Source of the DNA: Biscogniauxia marginata
Lineage: Eukaryota > Ascomycota > Sordariomycetes > Xylariales > Xylariaceae
Length of the DNA stretch: 64,000 bases
Direction of reading: 5' to 3'
NCBI GenBank assembly: GCA_022695795.1
Contig: MU404060.1
Coordinates: 490,749-554,748, forward strand
Positions 34,867 through 47,405 of this stretch are shown piece by piece; the first letter of the stretch is position 1; every line of letters starts with the position of its first letter. Under the pieces are notes generated by a model. It made no database searches, was not told where the DNA came from, and was given only the letters and a program-made list of their open reading frames with translations. The translations under genes were made by a program, and so were the position numbers.

Positions 34867-35915
34867 AGGCCGAAAGGAAGGCGAAGGATCTTATCTGTTA
34901 GACTACCGAGCTATTGGGTACAATACGGCCAAATACTAGGAAGAAGATTGGGCATAGTTTCTTAGTAAAATGGAGGTGAATATACTTATATGCTTTAAAC
35001 TGTTTTTACTTGACCCATTGAAGATAAATAAGCAGCACTTATGACCTAATGCGGATGCATATAAGTTCTACTAGATGCACGTAATTCTTGCGTTCAGCAA
35101 TATAGATTCTGTAACTGTTTTGTGTTAAAATTAACATCCTGACCCTCGAAATAATCGATTAGCTTTACCACTTGGATCCTTAATTTCAAGCAAAAGGGAC
35201 AACATCCAAAATTTCAACCTCAAAAGAAGCTTATATACGGACCTTCAGTAGAAATGAGCCTAAATGACTGAGCTCTTAAGTCGGATGAGTAGCAGCTTCT
35301 CAAGTAAAGTTAAAATTTCGAGTTCAGGCATTAAATTATCACCTAGGCTCTTTGATTTTAGGTAACTATGCCGTCCAAAGATGCCAAGGTTGACAAATTC
35401 ATAAAAGGAGACTTGGTATGACTGCGCCAGGATAACCTAGACTCGAATAATAGTAATACCTAATCACCACAAGCTGGCAAGCAGGAGGTTCATGTATAAG
35501 AAGTGATCTTCTGACATACTTGAAAGCATGTGAAATTTTATGTGGTGAAGGCGAGTACTTGCCTTGGTGTACAATATTTCCTGTTTAAGCTTATTAGACT
35601 CCTATTCTTGGTCCACGACGAGCCGGCTAATATCATCACCACTCCGTCGAATATTATCCAGCCAGTTAAGAGTTCAATGTTAGTTATCGGCAGTTGTCTC
35701 TGCGAAGCAGGCAGAGCTTAGGGGGGGAAGCAATCAGTTTTATCCGGATTTATTCGGGCCTTCTTTGGGATACCCAAGACGGCGGCACTCCTGAATATCC
35801 AGGGCAATAATACTGCAGCACCGATATTTGATGCTTGCCTGTTCCTCGTTAGAATCTATCTTTGCCCTTTGAGCCAGCTTTGTTATCGCAGATCCTCACG
35901 ATCGATCATCCCAAA
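34867..35915. other. Intergenic, no supported gene
   Basis: 1.05 kb of AT-rich DNA between the small gene and the DUF1996 gene. Nothing further seen. Confidence 0.6.
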
Positions 35916-37382
35916 ATGCAGTGGAAAACGATCTCGCTGGCCCTTGCGGCGATCCCTCAATACGTAACGGCGCAGTATGCCACTGCGGCGATGATGAGGT
36001 TTCAATGCTCGAGACTAGTTGTTGAGCGCCTCGACCCTCTAGTCTCTCCAGGACTCATTCAATCCCCCCATATCCACCAGATTGCCGGCGGCGACTCCTT
36101 CAACGCGACTATGACGCCAGCCGAATACGACCCATCCGTAGAGTCGACCTGCACGACTTGCTCCTTTAGCGAGGACTTCTCAAACTACTGGACAGCTAAC
36201 TTGTACTTCCGCGCTCGCAATGGAACTTACAAGCGGGTTAAACAGATGGTGAACCTAGTATGCATGCCCAAGAACGATTATCTTACCCTGCCCATTTCTG
36301 AAAACTAACTTGCATAGGGTCTGCAAGGAGAGGAAGGTATTACTGTCTACTATATTCCGCCCTACGATGGTAGAACAAAGGTTACCGCTTTCAAACCCGT
36401 AAGCCACGCTGCTCCCGGGATGCCTGGTATCTCCTAACTCAAGTGAAGGGTTTCCGTATGCTCGTCGGCGATCCTATGCTACGCACAGGACAAGGTCAAC
36501 AGAAGCAGTTGTGCCACCGTTGCTACACCAATGTTGATCAAAGCCCCTTCGGGGGTGCCCCGTGTGCAGACGGCAGCGGAATGGTAAGCACCCCATAAAG
36601 TCGGACATGATTCAAGTTATATTCCACAGTTTATCTACAGCGGATTATCACTCACGGCGTTCATCAACCTTTGATACTTTTAGGGGAAACGTTTTAATTA
36701 AAAAAACAGAACAATGCGCTAATATCAATGTCTGACTAGGACACTGCCGCACTCCCTTCCAAGGCTTGCGATGGTGGGATCCGAGCAACCATAACGTTCC
36801 CAACGTGAGTTCCCCGCTCTTTTATTTCTCCCATGTCCCAAGCATAAGGCTGTTCGTCTGGAAAGAAAACTAGAGCAAGAGCTAAATAAGCTTCCTTAGC
36901 TGCTGGGACGGTATGAACCTTGATAGTCCCGACCACAAGAGCCACGTAGCGTACCCGTCGAGCGGGAGCTTCGAGATGTCGAGTGCGTGTCCCTCCAGCC
37001 ACCCGGTCAAGCTCCCGCAGGTCATGTACGAAGTCATGTGGGATACCCGAGAATTCAACGACCCGTCGATCTGGCCCGAAGACGGCTCGCAGCCGTTCAT
37101 CTACAGCATGAACGACGACACCGGGTACGGATGGCATGGTGACTACGTCTTTGGGTGGAAGGGCGACGCGCTCCAGAGGGCTTTGGATGCCAGGTGCTCG
37201 AACGACCAATGCGCTCAGCTGCAGACTCAGACCCCGGAGCAGGCTACCGCTTGCAAGAAGCAGCAAACTGTCGAGGAGGATATCGAAGGATGTAAGTTGT
37301 GGCCAGAATATAGAAATATAGTCGAATGCTAATGTGATGTGTCTCTACAGGGCTCACTGAGCTTCCTAGCGTGACGATGTGA
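35916..37382 (+). CDS. Secreted DUF1996 domain protein
   Basis: Six exons: 35916-36257, 36318-36398, 36449-36583, 36740-36804, 36900-37291 and 37351-37382, giving 348 residues. The N-terminus ([20 protein letters not shown]) is a signal peptide with likely cleavage after about residue 19. The mature part begins [18 protein letters not shown] and contains [51 protein letters not shown] and [17 protein letters not shown], the conserved order of DUF1996. Cysteines are numerous, fitting an extracellular disulphide-bonded protein. The biochemical function of the family is not established to my knowledge. The ATG at 35916 is chosen because it begins the signal peptide; an in-frame codon further upstream is not ATG. 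Confidence 0.9.
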
Positions 37383-38216
37383 AATAATTCATCGATACGC
37401 GCCCGAGGATTGATCGATTAACCATAGGGTCTACCTTCTGGTCGTATGCTTTTAAAGGCAATATGAAACAGATTTGATCTTCGGTTCTCCGCAGTTGGGG
37501 ATTGTTTCGATGTTACGTTATTAGCCACCTTCATGCCATTTCCTTAGTATAGACTACACTAGAAAAGTTTCATTATCCGAATATAGAGCTGCCCATCTCA
37601 TGTTGCCTACTCTGGTGCTTCTGATGATGTTCTTACCTCTTTCCAATCGGATCCCTACCATGATTCAGCAATGTTGGGCGTAGACTTTACATACTCTTTA
37701 ATCCCATGAGTTGTAAATTATATCCCGGATGTAGAAAAACAAAAGACCGCATATATTGTTAGGAATAAAAGGTGTGCTGTGTTTAATTAATGTAGATTGC
37801 CTAAGGCTACGGGTTTTGTCGTCTATAAAAGGTGTCCTTAATACTAAACAAAAACCAATTACATACAGGACGGACGTGGACGCGGACTTCAATACTTCAG
37901 GTTAGGCACGATAATCGGATCGGCATGTTTATTCATTCTTTGGTAGATTCTTAAATACCTATAGAGATTGAGTTGCTTCAGTGAGCTGTTAAATTAACAA
38001 GTACTTGTATTACCATAGAAGTTCTCGGATAGCAATTATGATAGAGCATCAATTACCAAACGGGGGACGAATCTCCACCAACGCTCTCTAATCCTCGTCA
38101 TATCGATTCGGCCAACTTCTCAGGCTTTTAAATTACATCAAATTCGGGTTACTGCCCCCTATTCGCAAATTTCTCTTGGATGTATACATCATAATGTGAT
38201 TTTCCAGGACCTAGGT
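37383..38216. other. Intergenic between convergent genes
   Basis: 834 bp of AT-rich DNA with no gene seen. An ACCTAGGT word lies at about 38209, eight bases past the stop of the M24 gene. Confidence 0.65.
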
Positions 38217-38906
38217 CTATCCGACTGTTAAGAGTTGTTCGTAGAAGGCGCCGAGCTGGTGGGCAGGGTCGCGAAGATGGATCTCTAGAATCCAATGCCG
38301 CTTGTTCCCATCCTTATCGGGAACAGTCATGCTTTCGTTGTTTCCCTTGGTAATATAGAGGGCTGTCTTGTCCCGCGGAATGCGTTCATGCGGGAACGAC
38401 CCAACAATATGCCCAGCTATTTGGGCGCCGAACTTCCAGCCGGCTTTATGGGTTTCTTCGCATGCAATATCATATAGCTCCTCGCCAGTCATATCAGGGT
38501 TTTCGCGGTAGCGCGACTTGACCGTATTCCAGACTGGCTCTAGAGAGTCGCGTAATCGCTTCTTGTCCGGGTCGTTTCCTAGAACGAAAGTTCGGCCAAA
38601 ATCGGCTTCCCAGGCTTCAAACACTGGCCCTAGGTCGACATAGAGGATATCATCTTCCTGGATGACGCGATCCGGGGGGTTCTCTTCGAATGGTCTCAAG
38701 GTATTAGGTCCGCTTCTGATCACCCTTTTATGCCAGTGAGTCTTGATGCCGTGACGTTTAGTGCCGAGCTCGTGGATCTCGTCGCTCAATGCCTTTTCAC
38801 TGATGCCCGGCCGGATGAGATCCCGCTCGATCTCCTCAAAAAGCTTGACGGCCTTGTTCTCAGCATCTAGAAGATAATTTGCTCGGTTTTGCTCTTCTGC
38901 GTTCAT
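38217..38906 (-). CDS. M24 family metallopeptidase-like protein
   Basis: A single exon of 229 residues with a pita-bread (aminopeptidase P/creatinase) fold. Metal-ligand candidates are D91 (YVDLGPVFEAWEADFG), D102, H166 (AGHIVG), E208 (WILEIHL) and perhaps E223 near the C-terminus; H173 lies in FPHERIP. Only the catalytic half is present, without the N-terminal domain of aminopeptidase P, so it resembles short fungal M24 proteins. Likely a cytosolic peptidase or hydrolase; substrate unknown. The start is the first ATG in frame (38906); there is no signal peptide. Transcribed divergently from the SMP-30-like gene. Confidence 0.88.
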   Translation of the reverse strand: MNAEEQNRANYLLDAENKAVKLFEEIERDLIRPGISEKALSDEIHELGTKRHGIKTHWHKRVIRSGPNTLRPFEENPPDRVIQEDDILYVDLGPVFEAWEADFGRTFVLGNDPDKKRLRDSLEPVWNTVKSRYRENPDMTGEELYDIACEETHKAGWKFGAQIAGHIVGSFPHERIPRDKTALYITKGNNESMTVPDKDGNKRHWILEIHLRDPAHQLGAFYEQLLTVG

Positions 38907-39996
38907 GATTTTGGTTTCCAGCAAGGGTGCAACAGTCCCAAGGCAATGTATAGTGAAGTAAGACGGCAGCGGAATCGACGTTCGTGATGCAAGTATCCTA
39001 TCGAGACGGGATTGGGGGGATGAGCAATGCTCGGTGGAATTAACCCCGCCTATAATTATGCCTTATCGCGCCTTCACGCTTAAGTACCAGCAAGTCTTTG
39101 TGCATATCGACTCCCGATAAGTATTATTCATCAGTCCGAGGCTTAATAAGCGAGTGGCTTTCTTTGACTTCATCGTGTGCCCGTACCTAAACATACTCTT
39201 TGAATGCTAGCAATATTACCACATCACCCTGTGCTTTACAAAGAGTCCATGTAAGTCTTTCAACAGCCTGCATTACATAATTACATCATATCGTAGAGCC
39301 GGCCCACTTGAGGTGCATACATGCTAACTCTATTCAATCCATCTCGGCCGAAACAGGGGATTAGGTATTTTCTAAACTACATGTAGATGTTTTCCGTACT
39401 ATTCCACCTCTTATGTAACCCCCTCTAAACAAGTATTACATCGAGATCTTCTGCTGTATGTATTTATGCTTTGTTAGAGGGATTTTTCATATACGATATT
39501 TACCATAGTTGTACGACATATTCGCCAAGGGTTATTCAATATAGAACTAACCTGACTCTATATTAGCTTAGTATAGCCCCACACGTATCCCTACTAGGTA
39601 TTAGCAGCCTACTAGGTATTAGCAGGTACACTGGTACAGTTAGATACAGTGCTGTACAGGTAACTACTATAGCGTCAGAAACGTGGCTACCGCTACCAGG
39701 AATGCATTACGACAATTACGTTACCGGCTTAAATCTAACCGGTACCGGTCACGATGCCGACGATCGAAATACCTCGTTCGTAGGACACGGATCGCATCTT
39801 GCAGAGAGTTACATGCAGATACTACAATCCCGCTGCCCTGCGTCCCGCCAAGCAATCCTGTTCTACAGTCGTCTCCGGGGTAATTCTATATAATTGCGGG
39901 TGCGCCGCCTCTTTTTTCGAAGCAATGAAGGCGTCACCTGCAACATATGATCACAAATCAAAGAAAGCGGGGGACGGCTACACCAGCGGCTACAAA
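38907..39996. promoter_or_regulatory. Divergent upstream region, M24 gene and SMP-30-like gene
   Basis: 1.09 kb. Contains a tandem 17-bp repeat (39591-39625). From about 39680 an open frame enters the SMP-30-like gene, so its start could be earlier (ATG at 39925). Confidence 0.5.
39591..39625. repeat. Tandem direct repeat, 17-bp unit
   Basis: CTACTAGGTATTAGCAG occurs at 39591-39607 and 39609-39625, separated by one base. Short; function unknown. Confidence 0.6.
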
Positions 39997-41747
39997 ATGG
40001 TCGCCCTTTCGTTGACGCTTGTTGTTCTCGCAACCGGTGTTGCCATCCAAGCCTACGACCCGTCTTCGGGATACGGTTCCAGGCGCCTACCGAGAGCTGA
40101 AATCCCGGCACAGGCCCAATTCATTGACCAGAAGGCTTTCAACGTGCTGCCCACTGTCCTGCCTCCCAGTGAATCTAACGCCACAACCGTAAGCTCACTT
40201 GCACCTCTTGACGCCTGCAGTGGCACGGGGTGCTAACACTATCGCAGTTCTTCATTCCTCCTGGATATGACTCGGCTTCGCTGAAAGAGAAACCTTTCCA
40301 TATCCTCGATGATGAGTTCTATGATGTGATCGGAACAAACCCGACCCTCACGCTTCTTGCCAACGCCGGCACAAACCCTCTATTTCATGAGGCTACTGTG
40401 TGGTATGAGTTGAACGCAGATCCCTGAAGTACAAATCTAACGGGTTCCAAACCACATAGGTATCCTCCGACGGACGAGATGTTCTTCGTACAGAATGCCG
40501 GGGCGCCAGCGGCAGGCACAGGTGAGTCAAAAGAAGCTGCATTTTACCTTTTAAAAGGAGGAAAAGTTCTAACCCCCGATGCTGCCTAGGTTTAAATAAA
40601 TCTGCCATTATCCTCAAAATTGCACTATCAGAGGCCGCTGCTGTTTCAAGCCAGCGTAATGCATCAGGGCTTGTCAAGGTCCAAACCGTCGACTCGAACC
40701 CGATCGTGGTAAATCCAAACGGTGAGTTTCAAGATGCGAAAACCATGAATACGAATGCTGACCGCAGCAGGGGGGACGAACTACAGAGGCCAGATTCTCT
40801 TCGCAGCAGAGGGCCAGGGCGACAACGTGGCCTCGGAGCTCATTCTGATGAACCCAAGAGAGCCATATAACACAACTGGTTTGTAGACGACAGTTTCGCA
40901 ATTATTAAAGTGCACCGGTGCTTACTATAACATAGTTCTTCTAAACAACTACTTCGGCCGTCAGTTCAGCTCCCTGAACGATGTAGCTGTCAATCCGCGC
41001 AACAAGGACGTCTACTTTACCGATACGCTGTATGGCTATCTTCAAGACTTCCGGCCTGCCCCGGGACTTCGGAATCAAGTATACCGATATAACGATGAGA
41101 CCGGTGCGGTGACCGTTGTGGCCGACGACTTCACTCTTCCTAACGGTACATACGCCTAAACCCTCGCCGACTATCTCAGATTGATCAATTAATTATGCTA
41201 ACGCCCTTAACTAGGTTTAACCTTTTCCCCCGATGGATTGTATGCGTACGTCACAGACACTGGTGCAAACCGCGGCTTCTGGGGGTGGAATCAGTCTAAC
41301 CCCGCGAGCATGTAAGTGTCCTCGATCTCGAGCCCTAGAACTGACGGCGGGCGGGACCGAATCTAACGAGCGTATAGCTACCGATTCGATGTCCAGGAGG
41401 ATGGAACCTGGGAGAACCGCAAATTATTTGCGTATATCGATTCTGGCGTTCCAGATGGTACGTTTCGAATTTCGAATCTCTTTTAACTCCCCTAACGATG
41501 TGCACCGAAGCTAACGTCATGTTTCACCGTAGGCGTCCACTGCGACTCTAAAGGCAATGTTTACTCGGGCTGCGGTGATGGAGTCCAGGTCTGGAACCCG
41601 TCCGGAAAACTGATCGGTAAGATATATCTCGGCGAGGTATCTGCCAACTTCAACTTTGCTGGCGATGGGCGGTTGGTGATTTGTGCGGAACAAAACTTGT
41701 ACTATGCGACTCTAGCAGCGTCGGGAGGCGGGTATATTGAGGCTTAA
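39997..41747 (+). CDS. Secreted SMP-30/gluconolactonase-like protein
   Basis: Nine exons: 39997-40188, 40248-40402, 40460-40521, 40590-40721, 40768-40878, 40936-41145, 41215-41311, 41378-41457 and 41533-41747, giving 417 residues. The protein starts with a hydrophobic signal (MVALSLTLVVLATGVAIQA). The body is a six-bladed beta-propeller of the SMP-30/lactonohydrolase type: NTTVLLNNYFGRQFSSLNDVAVNPRNKDVYFTDTLYG, GLTFSPDGLYAYVTDTG, GVHCDSKGNVYSGCGDGVQVWNPSGK. The Asn and Asp residues in SLNDVAV and the SPDG and CDSKGN turns are the usual calcium-binding positions. Relatives hydrolyse sugar or aromatic lactones; the substrate here is unknown. An in-frame ATG at 39925 would add 24 polar residues and turn the signal into an anchor. 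Ends 123 bp before the convergent DenD-like gene. Confidence 0.88.
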
Positions 41748-41870
41748 GGACGACAATACTTCATAACAGGCAACTTAAGCATAGTAGTAATTAACCAGGA
41801 AGAGTTGGGCAGCCATCGTCCTAGTATTTGCATATAATGGTGGTATCATAATATATTATACATGATATCT

Positions 41871-42848
41871 TCACGACTTCAAAGAATCAATATATTCTTT
41901 CACAATGTCCTCGGCACGTTCATCCTTGATCAATCCCAACTTGAGAGGGGTAGTCGTATCAAAGTCTTGCGACCAACTCCTCAATATCCTCTCCAGCTCC
42001 GGGTTGGTTTCCTCCTTCAGGAATTTCAGCTTATCCTCGCCACCGTGCTTAGCTAGGCCATCCATAAGCTCTTGCGTCGAGGCTGAGACCCCCGGGAAGT
42101 TGATATGACGAATGTGCTTGGGCAGCTTTGTGCTCTCCATGTTCAGAACCCGGATGAGGTTCTCCTGGAGGCTACTGGGAGAGCAGATGAACGACCTGAA
42201 CGAGCGGTCTTTCAACGGTATCACACATTCTTCGCCCTTCAGCGGCTCCCGGATCATGCCCGACAGGAAGGACGAGGCCGCGTTGCTCGGTTTCCCGGGA
42301 CGAACCACTACCGTTGGGAAGCGCAGGATAAACGCGTCAATGAAGCCCTTCCGGTGCATGTCGTTGATGAAGATTTCGGTGAGCAGCTTATGCGCGCCGT
42401 AAGTCCCCTCGGGCGTCGGGGTAACGTCGTCCGTCACCACGGGGGGCAGAGGCTGTCCGTAGACGGCCTGCGAGCTGGAGTAGATGACCCGGACGCCGGG
42501 GTTGGTTTCTCTCAAGGCCAGGAGGAGGTTACGCACGCTGTTCACGTTGACCTTCAGCGAGAGATCAAAGTCGGCCTCCGAGCCGGCGGACATGATGCCG
42601 TGGAATATGAAGATGGCGGATAGGGGCTGGGCCGCCGCGAGCAGCGACTTGACGAACGACGGGTCGCCGATGTCGCCCTTCAGACTTGTTGCGTTCTCGG
42701 GATACTTGACACCCTTTGGCACGACCGGGTCAACGATGTCCGTGAGCACCACCTTGTATGTCGGGTCGTTGAGGAGGCGGGTTGCTAGCAAGGGTCCGAC
42801 GAGACCGCCCGCCCCGGTGATGATGATGTTCTTAGGGATTGGCGCCAT
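41871..42848 (-). CDS. NAD-dependent epimerase/dehydratase, D-erythronate dehydrogenase-like
   Basis: A single exon of 325 residues. The Rossmann motif TGAGGLVG (11-18) follows NIII; the catalytic set is S124-S126 in VIYSSSQAVYG and Y150/K154 in YGAHK. DIVDP after the second strand suggests NAD preference. Overall it resembles the DenD (D-erythronate dehydrogenase) group of extended short-chain dehydrogenases, acting in the cytosol on sugar acids. The substrate is inferred from similarity only. It lies convergent to a lactonase-like gene; lactonase and sugar-acid dehydrogenase could act in sequence, but one is secreted and one is not. Confidence 0.88.
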   Translation of the reverse strand: MAPIPKNIIITGAGGLVGPLLATRLLNDPTYKVVLTDIVDPVVPKGVKYPENATSLKGDIGDPSFVKSLLAAAQPLSAIFIFHGIMSAGSEADFDLSLKVNVNSVRNLLLALRETNPGVRVIYSSSQAVYGQPLPPVVTDDVTPTPEGTYGAHKLLTEIFINDMHRKGFIDAFILRFPTVVVRPGKPSNAASSFLSGMIREPLKGEECVIPLKDRSFRSFICSPSSLQENLIRVLNMESTKLPKHIRHINFPGVSASTQELMDGLAKHGGEDKLKFLKEETNPELERILRSWSQDFDTTTPLKLGLIKDERAEDIVKEYIDSLKS

Positions 42849-43823
42849 GCTGTATAACAGATCTACTCGACCTCGGATCGACCTTCATGTGGGAGAATCC
42901 AATGTGTTGATCGATCAATTATACACATGTTATATAGGTACATCCACTCGGCTAGGGAGAATAGTGTCCGCGACGACCGGGGAAGCATCATCGCGGGGGT
43001 TGATGGAGAATGCGGGGGGCTCTGGTGTGACGATGGGCGCGTCTCGGGGCTTCGGAATTGCGGGGGATTCCTCGTCTCGCGTCATATAAACTTATTCTAG
43101 GAGCCCTGTTGCTTGCGTCTACTGTAGTGTATGTAGGCTGAGAGATCCGGTGTGATTGGGTACGCTGCGAGTGGTCTCTTGGAGAAAGCTTTCTTTGATT
43201 ACTTACATGCACAAAGGATAGTTATTCCCGGACAGCTAATGGGAATTGGAGTTACCCAAGCCTTGGGGGGGAACTGATATCCGGATACATACATACATAC
43301 CTAGCTTACCTTATACCGTTAGAGGCAGCTGGGGACAACCAAGCATGGATGGAACTCGGGCGGATGTTCCTTGACGACTAACAGAGATGATAGGTGACAG
43401 GTGATAGGTGATAGTAAATGGTGGGGTGCTATGATATTCATTTAAAATAGATTATTCTATTAACGCTACTCGGCGGTGGACACCTGCTGGCAGCTGACAC
43501 TAACTCATCCCACTACACTAAAGCAGTTTAGGGTGGCCCGTGAGCGCGCTGTCATGGGCGCAAGTTACCTGAGGTCGCGTCCGCATTCTTTTCCTGACTG
43601 AAAGCTTAGTTGGAGCTACAATCCCGAAGCAAAGAAAACAATTCCTGCGTACACCACACCACAATCTCATTTCCACCAACGCACATCTCCCTCGCTCGTA
43701 GTCCGTCATATTTGTGTCGCTCTAGAAGAATTGGATGAGAGATCAAGCACACTCTCCCAAGAAGATGCTGCTGGCTAGTAGACTGCTAATACCATCATAA
43801 GCTGATCTCTAAACGGCATCAAG
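42849..43823. other. Intergenic, divergent promoters
   Basis: 975 bp between the DenD-like gene (-) and NUP84 (+). It contains short tandem runs (ACAT near 43288, GTGATAG near 43398). No gene. Confidence 0.6.
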
Positions 43824-46800
43824 ATGGCCCAACCCATGACTGATCTGCAGTTCGGCAGGGCATCAAGCTTTGCGCTGACCGATCAAGGTGTGTTGCACCT
43901 TATCTGTCTGGGACCTTGACACTAAACTAACCAAAGCACTTGGGTAGCATCCTCTGATGGCGAATCCGACATAGAATTTATTCAGGACGCCGAGCACTTC
44001 GCCAAAGCCCTTGATATTCACTCCGTAACCGGGACCTCTCCAGCCGAAAAGCGTGCCAAAATCTTCGAACTCGTTGGCCTTTATTACCAACATGCCGTCG
44101 ACAAAGTCCACTCCCTACGCGAACTACAGCGACAAACTACAAGCGCAGCTCTTCGTCGGTTAGATGATGCCTCTAGCCAGGACTCTATGGACCTTGACGA
44201 CGCAGACAATGGCGCCGATTTACCTGTCACGTCCGAAACGCTGCAGTACTGGAAACAAGAGGTCCAGGTCTGGGATATGTTGCGCCGCCTCCTGCCTCTA
44301 CGCTACTCGAACCGGAATACCATCAAACCCGCTCGCCGCGAGATCTCCAAGTTTCAGTCAACCTCAGACCTCTGGGATGAATTTATACAGACAGATCCCA
44401 CAGCACAAGAGCGCAAGGCTATTCTGGAGTGCCTGCAGACCAGTGCCGATGAGGCAGGTACAGATATCGACGAGCTGGTGCGGGAATACCAACAGCGGGC
44501 GGAGCGCGGCGACATCATAGCCTATGGATGGCTACATACACGATCTGCTATCAAAATGCAGAAAAATGTGAACAGCTGGTCGGGAGCTTTGGATCCGAAC
44601 AGCTCGGACGCTGGCCAGATCCTTGTTGACGCAAATGGATCAAACCCTTTAGTCACACAACTCGATCCCGATGTAATGACGAGACAGAATCGGAAGCTTC
44701 AGCCCCAAGATGAATACTTCGAAAGAGCTATCTGGCTCGGTTGCTACGAGTTACTGCGACGAGGACGGAGTATAGCTGAGATTCGGGACTGGTGTATCGA
44801 GAGAACCGAGGTCTGGAGGGCTGTCAGCATGTCTGCCATGCCTCTATCTAAGAATGAGGCCTCAGAGCGGTTTGCTTGTGATCCGCTTTCGACACTCCTC
44901 TGGCGTCGAACTTGCTTTGCTCTCGCACGCCAGGGCGGCACCGACGACTATGAACGTGCAGTCTATGGTATACTCTCGGGCGACATCCCCAGCGTGGAGA
45001 AGGTCTGCCGAGGTTGGGATGACTTCGTTTATGCCCACTACAACGCCTTATTGCGGACCCAATTCGACGCATACCTGATGAAACGATCTTCGCCAGACTC
45101 GACGGCAGCTATTACTCAAATGTTTCCCGCATTTAACGCTGTTCAGTTTCATGGCGATGCCGCTTCCGTGGGAGAACGTCTCGTCAGCTCCTTGGAAGCG
45201 AACCCGAAGACTTTCGCAGAAGCGAAGACGCCTATGAAGGCACTTCAAGCAGCCATCATATCCAACAACCTTAGCCAATACATATACGAACTTGGCCTTG
45301 TTCTTGGAGAACGTGCCAATGATCAAGGGGTGACCTCCGAACTGATTCCTATGTTTGGTGATGCCAAGAATACCATCAACGATACTAAATTCCCCCAGCT
45401 GAATGATCACAAAAGTCTACGTGTTTTGGCCCATGTCTACCTACTCATATCCAGCCTTGACAGTCTTCAAGGTGATGGCTATGTCAATGTAGAACAGCGC
45501 AGGGCACAAGAGAACGTCATTTCCGCCTATGTCAGCACCCTACGGTTAAAGGGCATGATAGATCTTATGCCTCTTTATTGTTCTAGACTCGAGGGTGATC
45601 GGGCTTTCTTTACCCTTAGCCGGAATATCAGCGGTGTAGTTGACTTCCGCGACCGAGAAATGCTACTTAGGATCATGGAAAAGCTTGGAATGGATATTGC
45701 CAAGTTCATCGAGTTTCAACCACGCTCTGTTCTTCGACTATCAGCCAATACCGAACAACGTTCCCCAGCATTTGGCGGCCTTTCTATATTTACGAATGAC
45801 CCGCCCACTTTGAAATATGGCCGTCCCCTCAAACCGGACTTCTTCGGAGATGAACCGGATGGCCTAGATGCTGTTGACGAGCAACTCATCCAGTCCATGG
45901 AGTGGTTTATGCTTGTTGATGGGCTCTGGGACGAGGTCTTCCAAGTCGGTACAACTATCTATAAACGCTTCCTGAGTAAGCCTCCTCGTCATATACTAGC
46001 TGCTCTGGTTCACTAACTCACGATTAGAACAATCCAACCTCCATGCTGCTCGCGCGTTATCTGAGCGAGTGCGCTGTGCAGATATATTCAAGAAGAAGGG
46101 CGTCAATCACATACCCGATGACACAGACGTTTCATGGTTCGAGGAGATTCGCACGGCTGTGGCAAGCGGTTCACATGATAGCGACCTGGAGCCGGAGGAT
46201 ATAGTGAAAGCGCGAAACTACTTCGAGATGGAATGTCTCGTTCGAGCGCTGGACTGCATGGAAACCATCGCCTCAAGCGAAGCCATGGCCCAAGAGTACG
46301 TGCCTACTATTGCGAACTCTTCATATAAAAGCTCATGGAATCTAACTATGAATAGTCCTGCCGAACAACTAGGAAGAGACTTCTGGAGTCATGTTGGCGA
46401 ACAAGTCAAATATGTCAGGAGCTTCATGCGACCCATTCTCAGCAACTGGCTCTTGGAAAGTGTTGAAGGTTGGCAGTAAATGTTTTGTTTCCATGGAATT
46501 ACGCTAACTTGTCACACCAGAAGACGAAGATTTCGCTTATCTTCGAGATGCATACCTCCCCGAGACGATCATTGGTTATGTAAGTGTGTTGCATTTTGCT
46601 GGGACCAGCTTGTCGCGAGACAATCTCCTAGAGTGCATGGAGCTCGCTTCGATTATCGCCAAAAAAGATGCGGATGTAGCCACGGTCCTTATGAAATCCG
46701 GTCGTATGAAGGAGCTTGTAGAGGGCTTTGCAAATTGCAGCAAAGCACTCGCGATAAGCGGTAACGAGAAGAAAGGCAGCGGTGGCAGCAGTAAGAAGAT

Positions 46801-46846
46801 GCGCGAGATGGGCTGGAGTCGGGAGTTGTGGTCAGTAAAGGGATGA
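43824..46846 (+). CDS. NUP84: Nucleoporin Nup84/Nup107
   Basis: Five exons: 43824-43887, 43948-45975, 46028-46295, 46356-46468 and 46521-46846, giving 932 residues. It is an all-helical scaffold protein of the nuclear pore Y-complex. Recognisable segments include YWKQEVQVWDMLRRLLPLRY, the long helical middle, and the C-terminal AYLPETIIGYVSVLHFAGTSLSRDNLLECMELA and MKSGRMKELVEGFANCSKALA, conserved among fungal Nup84 proteins. Intron 3 (46296-46355) is 60 bp with no stop in frame, so a simple open-frame reading would retain it; I splice it because it has a GTACGT donor, a CTAAC branch point and a TAG acceptor. The gene start is the ATG at 43824 in a small first exon. Confidence 0.9.
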
Positions 46847-47405
46847 GAAGAGGCTTGACAAATCATGGGCGGTGGTAATGCGTAGAAGATGATGCGGTCA
46901 TAAATCTACATTTCCCAGATTCTCACTCGTGGCGTAAGTTGGGAGGTCAAATCAGGATCATTTTCAGGGCGTTCCCCGTTGGGCAATGTATACCACAAAA
47001 CATCCAAAATAAAAGGGTGATCACACTAAATGGTTCGGTCAGACTTGTCTCGGGTGGCTTAAATGCTTGAGAAAGGCAATTCATGTAGTATTAGCTGGTT
47101 GGGAAGAAGAGAAATAGAAGAAGAAGAAAAGGAGAGAACGTCTACTGCCCCTATTACCCCTAAGTATGATAAATGATTGGTGGGTTGGATGAGATAAGAT
47201 AAGGAATGGGTTAGAAGCTCAAGCTCCGGTTCCAGGTTGACTGACATGCAACCTCTTAACTTACATCAACCAATCGACACTGCAACTCACATGTCAAGAC
47301 GGCGAGCGCTCTCTCGTAAAACTATATAATCATTAAGAAACAAGGGGTAACAATCATTACGGTTGCGACGAAATAAAACCCTTCCCATCGGTGTCCAATC
47401 TCAAA
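46847..47405 (+). promoter_or_regulatory. Intergenic, promoter of VPS37-like gene
   Basis: 559 bp with no gene, holding the 3' end of NUP84 and the promoter of the next gene. Confidence 0.6.

Noticed and set aside
42105..43089. Long plus-strand frames opposite the DenD-like gene
   Set aside because: Antisense shadows of a well-supported dehydrogenase gene and its promoter.
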